Part shown: in pieces, positions 7,551 to 17,343 of the stretch | How positions within the stretch are numbered: position 1 is the stretch's first letter | Layout of the letters: each line of letters opens with the position of its first letter | Origin: Candidatus Symbiobacter mobilis CR | GTDB taxonomy: Bacteria; Pseudomonadota; Gammaproteobacteria; Burkholderiales; Burkholderiaceae_C | Length of the DNA stretch: 64,000 bases | NCBI RefSeq assembly: GCF_000477435.1 | Contig: NC_022576.1 | Span: 930,001-994,000, forward strand | Direction: 5' to 3' | The notes under the pieces: model-generated | Told to the model about the DNA's origin: nothing | The model's input: the letters and a program-made list of their open reading frames with translations, nothing else | The model's database searches: none | Made by a program: the position numbers and the translations under genes

Positions 7551-10500
7551 TTATTTACCTGATGTCTGGCTGCCGGACGCGCTGGCGGCTTGGCTAACCT
7601 TGGCGGCGTTGAACGGCTGGTTGGTGGCTTTTAGCCAGTCCAGCAGCGCCTGCCCGGTGGGGAACGCCAGGCTGCCGATGGTCATGCGCAGGGTCATGGC
7701 TGGCGTGTCGCCGCTGACAATGTCTTGCAGCTTTTGCGCAATGGCTTTCACCGCCACAGCGTCGTAGCCGCTGTCCAGCGCGCCTGAATACTCCACGTTT
7801 TGCTGTCCGTCGGTGCTCTCGGCGGTGAGGCTGATGTCGTGGGCCATGACCGCACTGGCCTGCTCCAGGCGCATGATGGTGTCCCACACCGCGCTGGCGT
7901 CGTCCAGCTTGGTTTGTTGCGTCCAGCGGGCTGGGGTGGCAAGGTCTATGGGTGGGCGCTCGGCCCCACCTTTTTGCGGGATGGTGATGCGAATGACCTC
8001 GGAGTTGAGGCCGTACTCGGAGGAAACCGCCATGGCGCAGACCACGCGGCAATTGGCGGGCACACGCAAAGGCCCGTCATAGGTGGCGGTGCCCGCGCTG
8101 GTGGGGGAGGAACCGTCGGTGGTGTAGCGAAGGGCGATGCTGTTCGCCTTGGGTAGCGCCAGCAGCTCCACTTCATAGTGATCGCCCCGGTGGTTCAACT
8201 GGTATTTGAGGCGCAGCTTGGCCGTCCATTCTTTCACCGCACTGTCGCGCACCATGTCAGCGGGGTCAAAGGCCAGAAAACGGTAACGCAGTGCAGTCGC
8301 ATCAAAGCGCGTGGGTGTGGGCACGGGGGTGGATGCCCTGGTGGGTTCGGCATCACCGGTTTCAAACACGACCACTGGGGCGTGCAGGGGTTCAATTTTC
8401 AAATAGGTGGTGCCGTCGCCGTCGTCTTGCATGGAGAGTTCTCGCACCACGACTTCGGGCACGGGCGGAGGAAACGGGCCACGGCGAATGTGGTTGCCCT
8501 CTTCGCGCCACAGGCCACGGCGCAGGCAGTCGGCCTTTAGGTCATCCAACGCAGATAGCTTGTGCAGCGGCCAGTTAGTGTTCACCGCAGCGGCGCGTTT
8601 GAAGTCCGACCAGAGCACCACCTTGGTATCCGCCGAGCCAAACAGGCGGGCTTCGGCACGGGTACGAAAGCTGTCATCGTCGATCTTGGTGGTGAACTTT
8701 TGCGCACCTTCCAGGGTGTGGCGCAGCGTGGCTTCGCCGCTCTGGTTGCCCGCAAAGGCCAGGTCTGTGCCAGTGGCGCGCAGTGCGGAATGGATGGACG
8801 GGTAAACAATTTGGTCGAACGCTTCTTTGAGTGCAGCGGTGAACTGCAAGCCCACGCGGTCGCGCAGGGTATCGAGGGCGCGCCACTGGGGGTCGTCAGA
8901 CGGGGTGTTTTCGGAGCGTAGTTCGTCTTCAATGCTTTGCAGGGCGCGGGTTTGGCGGGCGGAGTCGAGCACCTTTTGAAAGGTGTCGCGCGAACCGGTA
9001 AGAAACAGCACACGGTTTTTGTACTGCTGCTGTGCCCACCACGCTTGCCAGTCGGCGGAGATGGGCAATTGGTTGGCCTGGCCACCCGGGCGCACGATGA
9101 CCAGAGTGGTCTTTTCCAACTCAACCTGCACCTCGTCAGGTGGCGGCAACACTTTGATGACCTGGTAGCAATCGCGCAGCGAGGCAGAAAAGTAAGACTC
9201 CAAGTGCTCACGCAGCATGCGGTCTACAGTCTCAGTGTGCAGTGAGAGCGCCATGGAGCGCAGCTTGGCGGCCAGGTTCTGCTGGTTTTTGAAGTACAGG
9301 CGGCCGTCGGTGGAGTTGTGCAGATACCAGGCGCGGGTGGCCAGCTTGTCAAGCACATTGGCCTTGAAGGTGGACAGGTCGCGCCCAGGGCGTTGCAGGC
9401 AATCCACCAACTGGTATTCACGCAGGCCGTGGATAGCACCCGGCGTGGTGGACAGCGAAGCCACCAGGATCAGGCGTGCGGCATCGGATGCATCGGAGTT
9501 GCCGTTGACCAGGTCGATCTGCTCTACCTCGGCATCACCCGCATGGGCGATGTCGTGGGCGATGGCTTCGCTCAGCGACAGGTTGATGGTGCGGATTTCA
9601 GACGCGATTTCATCCAGATTCAAGTCAAGGTCGTAGGGGTGAATCAAGTCGATGGCGTCGGCCTTGCCGGATTTCCAGAGGTTGGAGACCACCATTTGCA
9701 TCAGGCGAATCACGCCACGAGTTTGCTGGAAGCCTTCGTTTTCCTTGAACTTGCCAACGAGTTCACGCAGGTCGGGGTGGAAGGGGTACGCATCCATCAC
9801 GCGGGTGAACAGCGTCTCGGGCGATGTGGTGGTCAAGCCCATTTGCACTGCCTCGCGCAGCGCCTCGCGGTAGGCCTCAGCCACCTTTTTGATCTCGGCA
9901 TCTGGTGCCACTTGCGCGAACAGGCGTTTGCGCAGAATGTGATACAGCTCGTCGCCGTTGGGATTGACCGGCGTGATGGGCACGGCAATACGGCGAGCTT
10001 CGCCGGTGAGACCTTGCACCGCGCGATTGAATGCGCTCTGGAGTACAGCCTGCCCGCCAGTGAAGTTTGACCCGGCCAAATCAGACAGCACCAGACAAAC
10101 GTTGTCCATGTCGGCCACGGCGACGAACAGATTGGCCAGCGCGGCGGTGGTGACGACACCGAGGTCGGCATTGCCCACTGGCACCGCAACGGCATATTCA
10201 AGGTACGGCGGCAGCTCGTCTAGAAACAGCACCAGCGGCTCGCCGCCCAGTAGTTGCTTCCACGCTTCAGGGCCTGGGGCACTCAGCAAGGGTGAAACGT
10301 AGCGGGCAAACTGCTCTACTTTGCCAAGCTGTTCGGCAATGGCGCCCCAGATGCCACCCGCCGCATCAGTGCTTCGACCATTGAAGCCCGCCACGCGGCA
10401 GGTGCCGAGCTTGGGGGCGGGGTTTTGCTTGCCCGTGAGCACCTTGCTACGCAACGCGGGGTCTCGCGCCAACAAGCCCAGCGCAATCATGCTGTGCGTC

Positions 10501-10736
10501 TTACCGCCGCCCATGGCCTGTGAAAGTAAAAACACCGAAGACCCAGCACCCGAACCGCCCAAATGCCGAAACGCTCTGTCCACCAGCGTGAGCATGCCGT
10601 GGGTGAAGTAGTTCTCTTCAAAGAATTCAGCGCCACTTACCTGCCCTTTGAGGAAGGTATCCAGATTGAGAACAGTAGCGCGGCGGTCGACGGCATGGAC
10701 GGACGGACGGGGTTTGCAAAGGGTGTGGATGCTCAT
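7551..10736 (-). CDS. DUF499-domain AAA-type ATPase (anti-phage operon component)
   Basis: 1061 residues. Walker A AMGGGKTHSMIAL is at about residues 74-86 and Walker B LVLFLDELPPYLEY at about 168-181. A possible sensor region (LVLSDLAGSNFTGG) follows. The body is typical of DUF499, a large STAND/AAA-like ATPase. Near residues 870-930 is a short beta-rich module with YTTDGSSPT, which resembles the chitobiase C-terminal (fibronectin-like) repeat rather than an enzyme site. The gene is first of the core set in transcription order, with DUF3780 2 bases downstream. Family knowledge links DUF499 with DUF1156 methylases and helicases in defence islands. I infer a sensor or loader that hydrolyses ATP and directs the methylase and helicase. 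No nuclease motif is visible. Confidence 0.9.
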   Translation of the reverse strand: MSIHTLCKPRPSVHAVDRRATVLNLDTFLKGQVSGAEFFEENYFTHGMLTLVDRAFRHLGGSGAGSSVFLLSQAMGGGKTHSMIALGLLARDPALRSKVLTGKQNPAPKLGTCRVAGFNGRSTDAAGGIWGAIAEQLGKVEQFARYVSPLLSAPGPEAWKQLLGGEPLVLFLDELPPYLEYAVAVPVGNADLGVVTTAALANLFVAVADMDNVCLVLSDLAGSNFTGGQAVLQSAFNRAVQGLTGEARRIAVPITPVNPNGDELYHILRKRLFAQVAPDAEIKKVAEAYREALREAVQMGLTTTSPETLFTRVMDAYPFHPDLRELVGKFKENEGFQQTRGVIRLMQMVVSNLWKSGKADAIDLIHPYDLDLNLDEIASEIRTINLSLSEAIAHDIAHAGDAEVEQIDLVNGNSDASDAARLILVASLSTTPGAIHGLREYQLVDCLQRPGRDLSTFKANVLDKLATRAWYLHNSTDGRLYFKNQQNLAAKLRSMALSLHTETVDRMLREHLESYFSASLRDCYQVIKVLPPPDEVQVELEKTTLVIVRPGGQANQLPISADWQAWWAQQQYKNRVLFLTGSRDTFQKVLDSARQTRALQSIEDELRSENTPSDDPQWRALDTLRDRVGLQFTAALKEAFDQIVYPSIHSALRATGTDLAFAGNQSGEATLRHTLEGAQKFTTKIDDDSFRTRAEARLFGSADTKVVLWSDFKRAAAVNTNWPLHKLSALDDLKADCLRRGLWREEGNHIRRGPFPPPVPEVVVRELSMQDDGDGTTYLKIEPLHAPVVVFETGDAEPTRASTPVPTPTRFDATALRYRFLAFDPADMVRDSAVKEWTAKLRLKYQLNHRGDHYEVELLALPKANSIALRYTTDGSSPTSAGTATYDGPLRVPANCRVVCAMAVSSEYGLNSEVIRITIPQKGGAERPPIDLATPARWTQQTKLDDASAVWDTIMRLEQASAVMAHDISLTAESTDGQQNVEYSGALDSGYDAVAVKAIAQKLQDIVSGDTPAMTLRMTIGSLAFPTGQALLDWLKATNQPFNAAKVSQAASASGSQTSGK

Positions 10737-10775
10737 GGCTGGCTCAGTGGTTGCACTGTGAGAGTTGCGCGTGCT

Positions 10776-11177
10776 TTAACGTTTGCGTGGCTTGGGTTTG
10801 GCGGCTTCTGGCTCTGGCGCAGCTTGCTTTTCCTGAATCGGTATGCCCACGCACGCGCAGTGCTCCCGGATCATCACCGCCACCATGTTGGCAATGGATC
10901 GGTGGTCGCGGTCGGCGGCAGTGCATAGCGCTTCTTTGATGTTGAGCTCAATACGAAATGTCAGCGTGGCGGTCTTGGCGGAAGGGGGCAGACGGGCAGA
11001 CCGCGCGGGCGACGCTGCGAAGCAAGCGAGCCCTGAGGGTGGGCGGGGGCAAACACCAGATGCACGGCGAAGCGGCTGACCAGAACCCTGCGCGTAGCGC
11101 CTGACTGATGCCCAGATGCCAGCAAAACCATAGGGCGACTGGGGTGCCAGCCACGATGCGACAGCGAGCCGTGTCAA
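10776..11177 (-). CDS. Ribbon-helix-helix-like protein, start uncertain (possibly 5'-disrupted)
   Basis: The convincing part is the last 70 residues: SAKTATLTFRIELNIKEALC, then DRDHRSIANMVAVMIREHC, a ribbon-helix-helix (CopG/Arc-like) DNA-binding pattern, followed by a Pro/Lys-rich tail. Upstream the frame is open to a TTG at 11177 but contains no ATG or GTG, and the translation before about 10990 looks like non-coding GC-rich sequence. Either it starts at CTG/TTG, or the 5' end was lost where the island joins the tRNA flank. It lies 39 bases upstream of the DUF499 gene on the same strand and could be the operon's repressor; that is an inference from position and fold. Confidence 0.55.
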   Translation of the reverse strand: MTRLAVASWLAPQSPYGFAGIWASVRRYAQGSGQPLRRASGVCPRPPSGLACFAASPARSARLPPSAKTATLTFRIELNIKEALCTAADRDHRSIANMVAVMIREHCACVGIPIQEKQAAPEPEAAKPKPRKR

Positions 11178-11290
11178 TCATGTCTGCGCCACAGCGCACT
11201 GACTGACATTTGCGAAGCACTGATTGACAGACAACCAACGTGCAACCCTGATTGCATAAGCAGTTAGGCCAAAACAGCATTCAAGACCTG

Positions 11291-11330
11291 AAAAGCAAAA
11301 CGGGCTAGCAGCCAAATTCTGCTAACCCGT
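11291..11330 (-). terminator. Rho-independent terminator downstream of tRNA-Pro
   Basis: The minus strand has a 12-base stem ACGGGTTAGCAG/CTGCTAGCCCGT with one C-A mismatch and a 7-base loop, followed by TTTTGCTTTT. It lies 10 bases past the CCA end of the tRNA gene, so it should end the tRNA transcript and insulate it from the island. Confidence 0.75.
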
Positions 11331-11339
11331 TGATTTTAT

Positions 11340-11416
<77 letters not shown>

Positions 11417-11471
11417 AGTTGTTTTGACTGCAAACGCTACAAGCCGCGCCGCGAAAATTTGCTCAGCCCAT

Positions 11472-12476
11472 CTAACACTGGCGTTGCAACAAAGCAGTGG
11501 GCAATTTTAGCAAGGCCCGTGCGTGGGGGCCATCGGGCAAGCGGCGGGTGGCTTCGGCTGCACGGTGCGCTTCGACCGCAGCAACTTCCAGGGCTGCTTG
11601 CAACGCCCCAGTCTGGGCGACGACTTCAAGCACCGCGTCAATGCGAGAACAGTCCGCAGTTTCAATGGCCTGTTCGATCAACGCACGCTGGGCGGTGCTC
11701 CCCTTTCGCATGGCCAAAATCAACGGCAGCGTGATCTTGCCTTCCCGCAGGTCTGCGCCGAGGTTTTTGCCAGTCAGCGAGACATCTCCGGTGTAGTCCA
11801 ACACATCGTCGATAACTTGGAACGCGGTACCCAGCGCCTGACCATACGTGGCGCAGTCTGCTTCCAGCTCCGGGGGTGCCCCAGCCAAGATGGCCGCCAC
11901 CCGTGCGCTGGCCTCGAACAGCTTGGCGGTTTTGGAACGGATGACCTGCAAGTAACCCTGCTCATCCAGCGCGGCATCCTTCATGTTCATGAGCTGCATG
12001 ACTTCGCCTTGGGCGATGACATTGGTAGCGTCGGCCAGCACCCCCATGATGGCCATGCTTTGCGCTTCCACCATCATCTGAAAAGCCCGGGAATACAAAA
12101 AATCGCCGACGAGTACGCTGGCTGGACGTCCGAAGGCTTGGTTCGCCGTAGGGCGCCCCCGGCGCAATGCCGAGTCGTCCACGACATCGTCGTGCAACAA
12201 GGTGGCCGTGTGGATGAATTCGACCACCGCTGCCAGATTGAACCGCTGTTCGCCCCGGTATCCCAACGCTTGACACAGCAGCAGCAACAGCGCGGGACGC
12301 AGCCGCTTTCCCCCCGCCGTGATGATGTACCGGGCCACCTGCCCGACGAGCACGACATCGGTCTGGAGCCGACGGGCAATGACCTCGTCGAGGGCGCGCA
12401 TGTCTGCGGCGATCAGGCCCAAATCGCAAGGGCTGAGGAGGCTAGTAGCAGGCAAGATGGAATTCCACGAAGGCAA
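11472..12476 (-). CDS. ispB: Octaprenyl diphosphate synthase
   Basis: 334 residues. It makes the long all-trans prenyl chain of ubiquinone from farnesyl diphosphate and isopentenyl diphosphate. Both aspartate-rich motifs are visible: [17 protein letters not shown] (first, near residue 94) and [13 protein letters not shown] (second), plus GGKRLRP near residue 55, which binds IPP. Length and motifs are normal. The frame has no ATG before residue 26, yet family alignments need the residues before it, so the start is probably TTG at 12476 or the TTG at 12455. In many betaproteobacteria this gene neighbours rplU; here recR is upstream (77-base gap) and the tRNA-Pro is downstream. Confidence 0.93.
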   Translation of the reverse strand: MPSWNSILPATSLLSPCDLGLIAADMRALDEVIARRLQTDVVLVGQVARYIITAGGKRLRPALLLLLCQALGYRGEQRFNLAAVVEFIHTATLLHDDVVDDSALRRGRPTANQAFGRPASVLVGDFLYSRAFQMMVEAQSMAIMGVLADATNVIAQGEVMQLMNMKDAALDEQGYLQVIRSKTAKLFEASARVAAILAGAPPELEADCATYGQALGTAFQVIDDVLDYTGDVSLTGKNLGADLREGKITLPLILAMRKGSTAQRALIEQAIETADCSRIDAVLEVVAQTGALQAALEVAAVEAHRAAEATRRLPDGPHARALLKLPTALLQRQC

Positions 12477-12553
12477 AAATTATAGAAATGGGACGTAGAA
12501 CCTATCAGACAGTGCGAAGCAGTAGGGCAAGGAGATAGAACGACGCTATGACG

Positions 12554-13162
12554 CTATGACGTATGACCCCTGTGCCGATCGAGCAGCGCGTGCGCAATCG
12601 TGCCCAGGTCCACGTATTCCAGCTCGCTGCCCATCGGCACCCCCCGGGCCAACCGGGTGACGACCAGCCCTTCGATATTCTTCAGCCCTTCGGCGATGCA
12701 GTGCGCGGTGGTTTCTCCTTCAGCAGTGAAACTCGTGGCCAGAATGACTTCCGCCACGCCGCCAGCCTGCACGCGATCAAACAGCTTTTTGAGCCCGATA
12801 TTCTTGGGGCCGATGCCATCGAGCGGGCTAAGTCGCCCCATCAAAACGAAGTACCTGCCCGGATACGCCCCCGTGCGCTCGATAGCCGCCAAATCGGCTG
12901 GCGTTTCCACGACGCAAAGTTTGGTGGCATCCCGGCGCGGGCTGCTGCACAGGCTACAGACCTCCTCGTGCGTGAAGGTGTGGCACAGCACGCAGTGCTG
13001 AATCGCGTCAACGGCTTCTGCCAAGGACTGCGCCAAGCGCCGCGCCCCTGCCCGGTCGTGTTGCAGCAAATGGAACGCCATGCGCTGGGCAGACTTGGCG
13101 CCGACCCCCGGCAAACACCGCAAGGCCTCCACCAAGGAATCCACCGAGCTGGAACCGGACAT
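12554..13162 (-). CDS. recR: Recombination protein RecR
   Basis: 202 residues. It works with RecO and RecF to load RecA at gapped DNA. The helix-hairpin-helix ([20 protein letters not shown]) is at residues 13-32. The four-cysteine zinc finger ([16 protein letters not shown]) follows, then a Toprim domain with [15 protein letters not shown] and [14 protein letters not shown]. Length is standard. It is last in the dnaX-ybaB-recR operon, the usual bacterial order, 60 bases after ybaB. Confidence 0.96.
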   Translation of the reverse strand: MSGSSSVDSLVEALRCLPGVGAKSAQRMAFHLLQHDRAGARRLAQSLAEAVDAIQHCVLCHTFTHEEVCSLCSSPRRDATKLCVVETPADLAAIERTGAYPGRYFVLMGRLSPLDGIGPKNIGLKKLFDRVQAGGVAEVILATSFTAEGETTAHCIAEGLKNIEGLVVTRLARGVPMGSELEYVDLGTIAHALLDRHRGHTS

Positions 13163-13222
13163 GCAGCAACGCCAACCCGCAAAGCGAGGGGACGATCAAA
13201 AAGAGATGATCAAAAAAGACGG

Positions 13223-13555
13223 TCAAAACGGGAACTGCACCCCGGCAGGCATCCCAGGGATGCCAGCGGAGAGTTGGCCCATCTTTTCTGCAGTGACGTC
13301 CTCGACCTTGCGCACGGCAGCGTTGAATGCAGCGGCGACAAGGTCTTCGAGCATGTCTTGGTCTTCCACCAACAGGCTGCGGTCGATCGCTACCCGGCGC
13401 ACGTCGTGCTTGCAGCTCATCGTGATTTTGACAAGCCCCGCGCCGGATTCCCCCGTCACCTCCGTGACAGAGAGTTCCTCCTGCACCTTTTTGAGGTTGT
13501 CCTGCATCGCCTGGGCTTGCTTCATCAACCCGGCAAGCTGTCCCTTGTTCCACAT
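13223..13555 (-). CDS. ybaB: YbaB/EbfC nucleoid-associated protein
   Basis: 110 residues from the ATG at 13555 ([20 protein letters not shown]). A longer in-frame reading to 13792 would run back into dnaX and is not family-like. Features: N-terminal coiled region [17 protein letters not shown], then the conserved [14 protein letters not shown] and [14 protein letters not shown] segments. YbaB forms a tweezer-shaped dimer that binds DNA. It sits between dnaX and recR, as in most bacteria. Confidence 0.95.
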   Translation of the reverse strand: MWNKGQLAGLMKQAQAMQDNLKKVQEELSVTEVTGESGAGLVKITMSCKHDVRRVAIDRSLLVEDQDMLEDLVAAAFNAAVRKVEDVTAEKMGQLSAGIPGMPAGVQFPF

Positions 13556-13608
13556 ACCTGTCCCTTGTTCGTTGTGCAAAAAAACGCTGTGCGCGGCCCC
13601 GATGCCGC

Positions 13609-15284
13609 CTACATCATGCGGATGGATTCGGGGACGATTCTCGCCCCAAACTCTCGCACCAGCGCCTGGACGAAGGGATCGGCTGCGACGATCTGCGCAG
13701 CGCGTTCCTGCTGGCGGCCCTGTTCGACTGCACGGCGCAGTGCCAGGGTGTCGGTCACTGCGCCCACTTCCAGCGTCAGCCGCACCTTCCACCCTGCCCG
13801 CTCCAGCGCAGCAGCCAGCCTGTCGCGGTTGGCATCGCGCACGAGCGAGGTACTTTCGACAAGCAGTGTCCAGACATCGCCCTGACGATCCTGCAACTGC
13901 GAACGCAACGCCAGTTCACGCACCATCGCCGTCACGGCAGGGTCTTGCAGCAATTGCTCGGCCAGCGGGCACCAAAAATCGCCATGATCGGCCCTCGGCG
14001 CCACAGGTGGCTGCGCCACGGCAGGCTCGGGATGCCTGTCTGTGCCAGACTGACGTGCCGGAGGTTCTGGGAGCGATGCAGATGGGGGGGGGACGACAGA
14101 TGGGGCGGGCGCACGGGCAGTCAACCCTTTTTTTTTTCTTCCGCAGCGCCGTCCTCCACCGCTGGCCGGAACGCCAGCAAGCGCAACAGCACCATGACCA
14201 AGCCTGCGTATTCGTCCGGCGCCAGCGACAACTCCGCGCGGCCATGCAGGCAGATGCTGTACAGGAGCTGGGTTTCGTCCGGGGGCAGCAGCGTGGCCAG
14301 CCGCGCCAATTCCGCCTGTTCCTCCTCCGCCCCGACAACATGGCGATGGGCAGCGTCGCCCTTCCTGCCTGACCCGGTCATCTGGAGCACCGCCATCCGT
14401 TGTAAAACGACGGCCATTTCTTCCAGCGTCGACGAAGCGTCATGCCCCTGGGAACGCAGCGCATCGACCGTATCGACGACTGCCCTGCCCTGCCCATGGC
14501 CCAGCGCGTCAAGGAGCGCATAGACATGCGAGCGATCGACACAACCGAGCATCTCGCGCACGGAAGGCGTCTGCACTGCCCCGCCTCCAAACGCAATAGC
14601 CTGATCAGTCAAGCTCAGCGCGTCACGCAACGACCCCCGCGCAGCACGTGCGATCCACGACAGTGCCAGGGCATCGGCAGCCACGCCTTCGCTCTCCAGC
14701 ACACGGCGCAGTTGTTCCTCAATCGTCTCGGCAGCGATGGGGCGCAGATTGCATTGCAGACAGCGGGACAGCACGGTGACGGGCACCTTTTGCGGGTCCG
14801 TCGTCGCCAGCACGAACTTCAGATAGTCGGGCGGCTCTTCCAGCGTTTTGAGCATCGCATTGAACGCCGTCTGCGTGAGCATGTGTACTTCGTCGATCAT
14901 GAAGACCTTGAAGCGACCACGCACCGGCTTGTACGCCGCCTGCTCCAGCAGGGACTGCACCTCGTCGACGCCACGGTTCGACGCAGCATCAAGCTCGGTG
15001 TAGTCGACGAAGCGCCCTTCGTCGATCTGCATGCAGGCTTCACACACCCCGCAAGGGCTGTCCGTCACCCCACCCTGACCATCGGCGCCCAGACAGTTGA
15101 GAGACTTGGCCAGGATGCGCGATACCGAAGTTTTGCCGACCCCGCGCGTACCGGTGAACAGATACGCATGGTGCAAACGCTGGGAGCGCAAGGCATTGGT
15201 GAGCGCACGCACCACCGAATCCTGCCCCACCATCTGCGTGAAATCACGTGGGCGGTACTTTCGCGCCAATACCAAATACGACAT
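13609..15284 (-). CDS. dnaX: DNA polymerase III subunits tau and gamma (frameshifted dnaX)
   Basis: This is the clamp-loader ATPase. The first frame runs from the ATG at 15284 ([15 protein letters not shown]) to a TGA at 14121, 387 residues, the size of gamma. Walker [13 protein letters not shown], the zinc-binding cysteines around [14 protein letters not shown] (Walker B) and SRCLQCNLR (SRC sensor) are all present. The second frame (13609-14124) continues with a Pro-rich linker and a domain resembling tau domain V ([23 protein letters not shown]). An A10-GGG run lies exactly at the junction, so a -1 shift or transcript slippage would give tau of about 558 residues. The start at 15284 is preferred over the upstream frame extension because it matches the family. 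ybaB follows 53 bases downstream. Confidence 0.93.
14121..14138 (-). promoter_or_regulatory. dnaX programmed frameshift/transcriptional slippage site
   Basis: On the minus strand the codons are GAA GAA AAA AAA AAG GGT TGA. The run of ten A (14137-14128) followed by GGG sits at the end of the gamma frame, and the -1 frame is open for the tau C-terminal domain. E. coli dnaX uses ribosomal -1 shifting on A AAA AAG, and Thermus dnaX uses polymerase slippage on a long A run. The length of this run suits either. I see no strong downstream stem-loop. Confidence 0.85.
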
Positions 15285-15344
15285 GGCTGGGGATTCTATG
15301 GGTGGGGGATTTCCTATTCCGACCGCCCACTGCCTGCGCCCAGC

Positions 15345-15389
15345 TTGTACACAGTCATCCCAAGAATCTGTGGAAAACTTTGTGGGCAA
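15345..15389. promoter_or_regulatory. Cluster of near-consensus DnaA boxes upstream of dnaX
   Basis: Within the 380-base gene-free stretch 15285-15664 are TTGTACACA (15345-15353), TGTGGAAAA (15369-15377) and TGTGGGCAA (15381-15389). Compared with TTATCCACA or its complement they have 2, 1 and 2 mismatches. The last two are 12 bases apart in the phrase form TGTGGxxAACTy. The rest of the gap shows no ORF or terminator that I trust. Confidence 0.4.
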
Positions 15390-15664
15390 CTCGGTAACAG
15401 CGTATGCCTTCCTTTACAAATCAAGGCACTTTCCGCGCTGCCCATTTCGGATGCAATCGGGCAGAGGCACGAAATATCAATGCGTTACAAAAGACTGGAG
15501 CACAACGTCCCCACCGGACGGCCCTTGGCGCTCGCAAAACCTTGGTCACTCGCGTTGTGCATAAGTACAGCAGCGTCTAGCACAAAAACCGCTCCAACAG
15601 CGCACCATCGCACCATTGCCACTGCCGTCGCTCCTACACGGCACAAGCAAGTGTGGTGCGATCT

Positions 15665-16768
15665 CTACCTTGCGGCAGCCCGGCGCAGGCTCTTGGAATG
15701 GCCATGCACGGCATCGACCAAGGCTGCGACATGTTCCGGCGGCGTATGTGGATGCACCCCATGGCCAAGGTTGAAGATGTGCGTAGCCCCTTCGCCAACG
15801 CCCATGTGGACAGGCCCGAAGGCGCGCAATACTTTGCTGGCCTCGGCTTCCACCACCGCTGGTTTGGCCAGCAGCGCCAGGGGGTCGAGGTTGCCCTGCA
15901 ATGCCTTGGTAGGCCCAAGCACTGCACGGGCCTCTTGCAGATCGACAGTCCAATCAAGCCCGATGACATCGCAATCCAGCTTCGACAGATGCTGCAAACG
16001 GTTGCCCGCGCCCTTGGCGAACACGATACGCGGAATGCGCACCCCGTCGTATTCCCGGTGCAGTCTGGACAGCACCCGGCGCAATGGGGAGAGATCAAAC
16101 TCTTCATAGGCCGCGCCGGAAAGCACCCCACCCCAACTGTCGAACAGCATGACCGCCTGCGCTCCAGCCTCGATCTGGGCATTGAGAAAGGATGCCACCG
16201 TGTCGGCGTTGACTCGCAACACCCGATTGAGCAAATCGGGACGGCGGTACAGCATCGTCCGTGCCGTGCGAAAGTCGGTAGACCCCGATCCTTCAACCAT
16301 GTAGCACGCCAGCGTCCAGGGGCTGCCTGCAAAGCCAATCAACGGCGCCTTTCCGGCCAGGGCTATGCGGGTGGCACGCACTGTGTCCAACACATGGCGC
16401 AGCTTCTCCAGGTCGGGAACATGCAGTCCGGCAACGGCAGCGTCGTCCTGCACGGGCTGGGCCAAGCGTGGGCCTTCCTCGGCAAGAAACGACAACCCCA
16501 GGCCCATCGCTTCGGGAATGACGAGGATGTCACTGAACAGGATCGCTGCGTCGAGGCCAAAGCGTTCCATCGGCATCAAAGCGACCTCCGTGGCCAATTC
16601 GACCTGGGAGACCAAATCCAGAAAACTGCCAACCCTGGCGCGCAGCGCACGGTATTCGGGCAAAAACCGCCCTGCCTGGCGCATCAACCATACCGGGGTG
16701 TATTCGGTGCGTTGGCGCAGGCAAGCGCGCAAAAACGTGTCGTTCTGTAGGGGTGCGAAAGCAGTCAT
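15665..16768 (-). CDS. hemE: Uroporphyrinogen decarboxylase
   Basis: 367 residues from the ATG at 16768 ([17 protein letters not shown]); an upstream in-frame start at 16801 adds a non-conserved leader. It removes four acetate carboxyls of uroporphyrinogen III to give coproporphyrinogen III in haem synthesis. The family signatures are [16 protein letters not shown] near residue 26, the catalytic aspartate region [37 protein letters not shown], and LQGNLDP plus FNLGHGVHP near the end. Length is normal. It is transcribed away from the small gene at 16987 and towards dnaX. Confidence 0.97.
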   Translation of the reverse strand: MTAFAPLQNDTFLRACLRQRTEYTPVWLMRQAGRFLPEYRALRARVGSFLDLVSQVELATEVALMPMERFGLDAAILFSDILVIPEAMGLGLSFLAEEGPRLAQPVQDDAAVAGLHVPDLEKLRHVLDTVRATRIALAGKAPLIGFAGSPWTLACYMVEGSGSTDFRTARTMLYRRPDLLNRVLRVNADTVASFLNAQIEAGAQAVMLFDSWGGVLSGAAYEEFDLSPLRRVLSRLHREYDGVRIPRIVFAKGAGNRLQHLSKLDCDVIGLDWTVDLQEARAVLGPTKALQGNLDPLALLAKPAVVEAEASKVLRAFGPVHMGVGEGATHIFNLGHGVHPHTPPEHVAALVDAVHGHSKSLRRAAAR

Positions 16769-16986
16769 GGCAAAGGTGGCATGGAAGAGTGGTTCCCGCA
16801 ACGACCAGCCCCTCAGGCTGCGGCGAAGCAGGCTTGCAGCGCGGCGATTGTGTCCGACAGGCTTGTCAGGTTTTTTCCGACACAGGGTCTATCCCGGCGC
16901 TTACTACACCGGGAATAAAGGGGGTCTACAGTTCTTTTCACGGCATTGCACTGTTTTTTTCCCCTGTAACCCCCGAGGATCCCATC

Positions 16987-17244
16987 ATGAATGAAGCCAT
17001 CGACAACCCCATCGCAGCCTTCCACCCCTTCAGCCTCATCCTGGAACCCGAACGGGTGCTGCAATGCATGGAGGAATCCGAACAACTGCGCAGCCTGCGC
17101 CGCCACCTCTGGCGCCCGCTGGACAAACCCCTGATTGGCCGCGCTGGCACTGTCCTGGCACGGTTGGCGGAAATCGATGCCGAGATCGACGCCCAGGAGC
17201 TGGACGATGCAGAGTTCTGCGACAACGACTTCCCGCTGCACTGA
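16987..17244 (+). CDS. Small conserved-looking hypothetical protein
   Basis: 85 residues from the ATG at 16987, which has GAGGA 7 bases upstream. An earlier in-frame start at 16753 would overlap the hemE start region and lacks support. The text is NPIAAFHPFSLILEPERVLQ, then MEESEQLRSLRRHLWRPLDK and an acidic C-terminus. It has no signal peptide, membrane segment or known motif. The FHPFSLILEPERVL phrase feels familiar from other Burkholderiales hypotheticals, but I cannot assign a function. It is the only plus-strand gene in the first 36 kb and lies convergent with ftsZ. Confidence 0.7.
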   Translation: MNEAIDNPIAAFHPFSLILEPERVLQCMEESEQLRSLRRHLWRPLDKPLIGRAGTVLARLAEIDAEIDAQELDDAEFCDNDFPLH

Positions 17245-17343
17245 CGCCAAAAAACCATGGCCTAGGTGGGATCACCATGGCCCCTGGATTGCTGGGGTTC
17301 CACAGGCCCCGATGCAACGACACCGGATGCGACAACAGGCATC

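Noticed and set aside
13609..14124. Separate 171-residue gene downstream of dnaX gamma
   Set aside because: It starts only with TTG at the A10 run and encodes the tau C-terminal domain, so it is the shifted part of dnaX.
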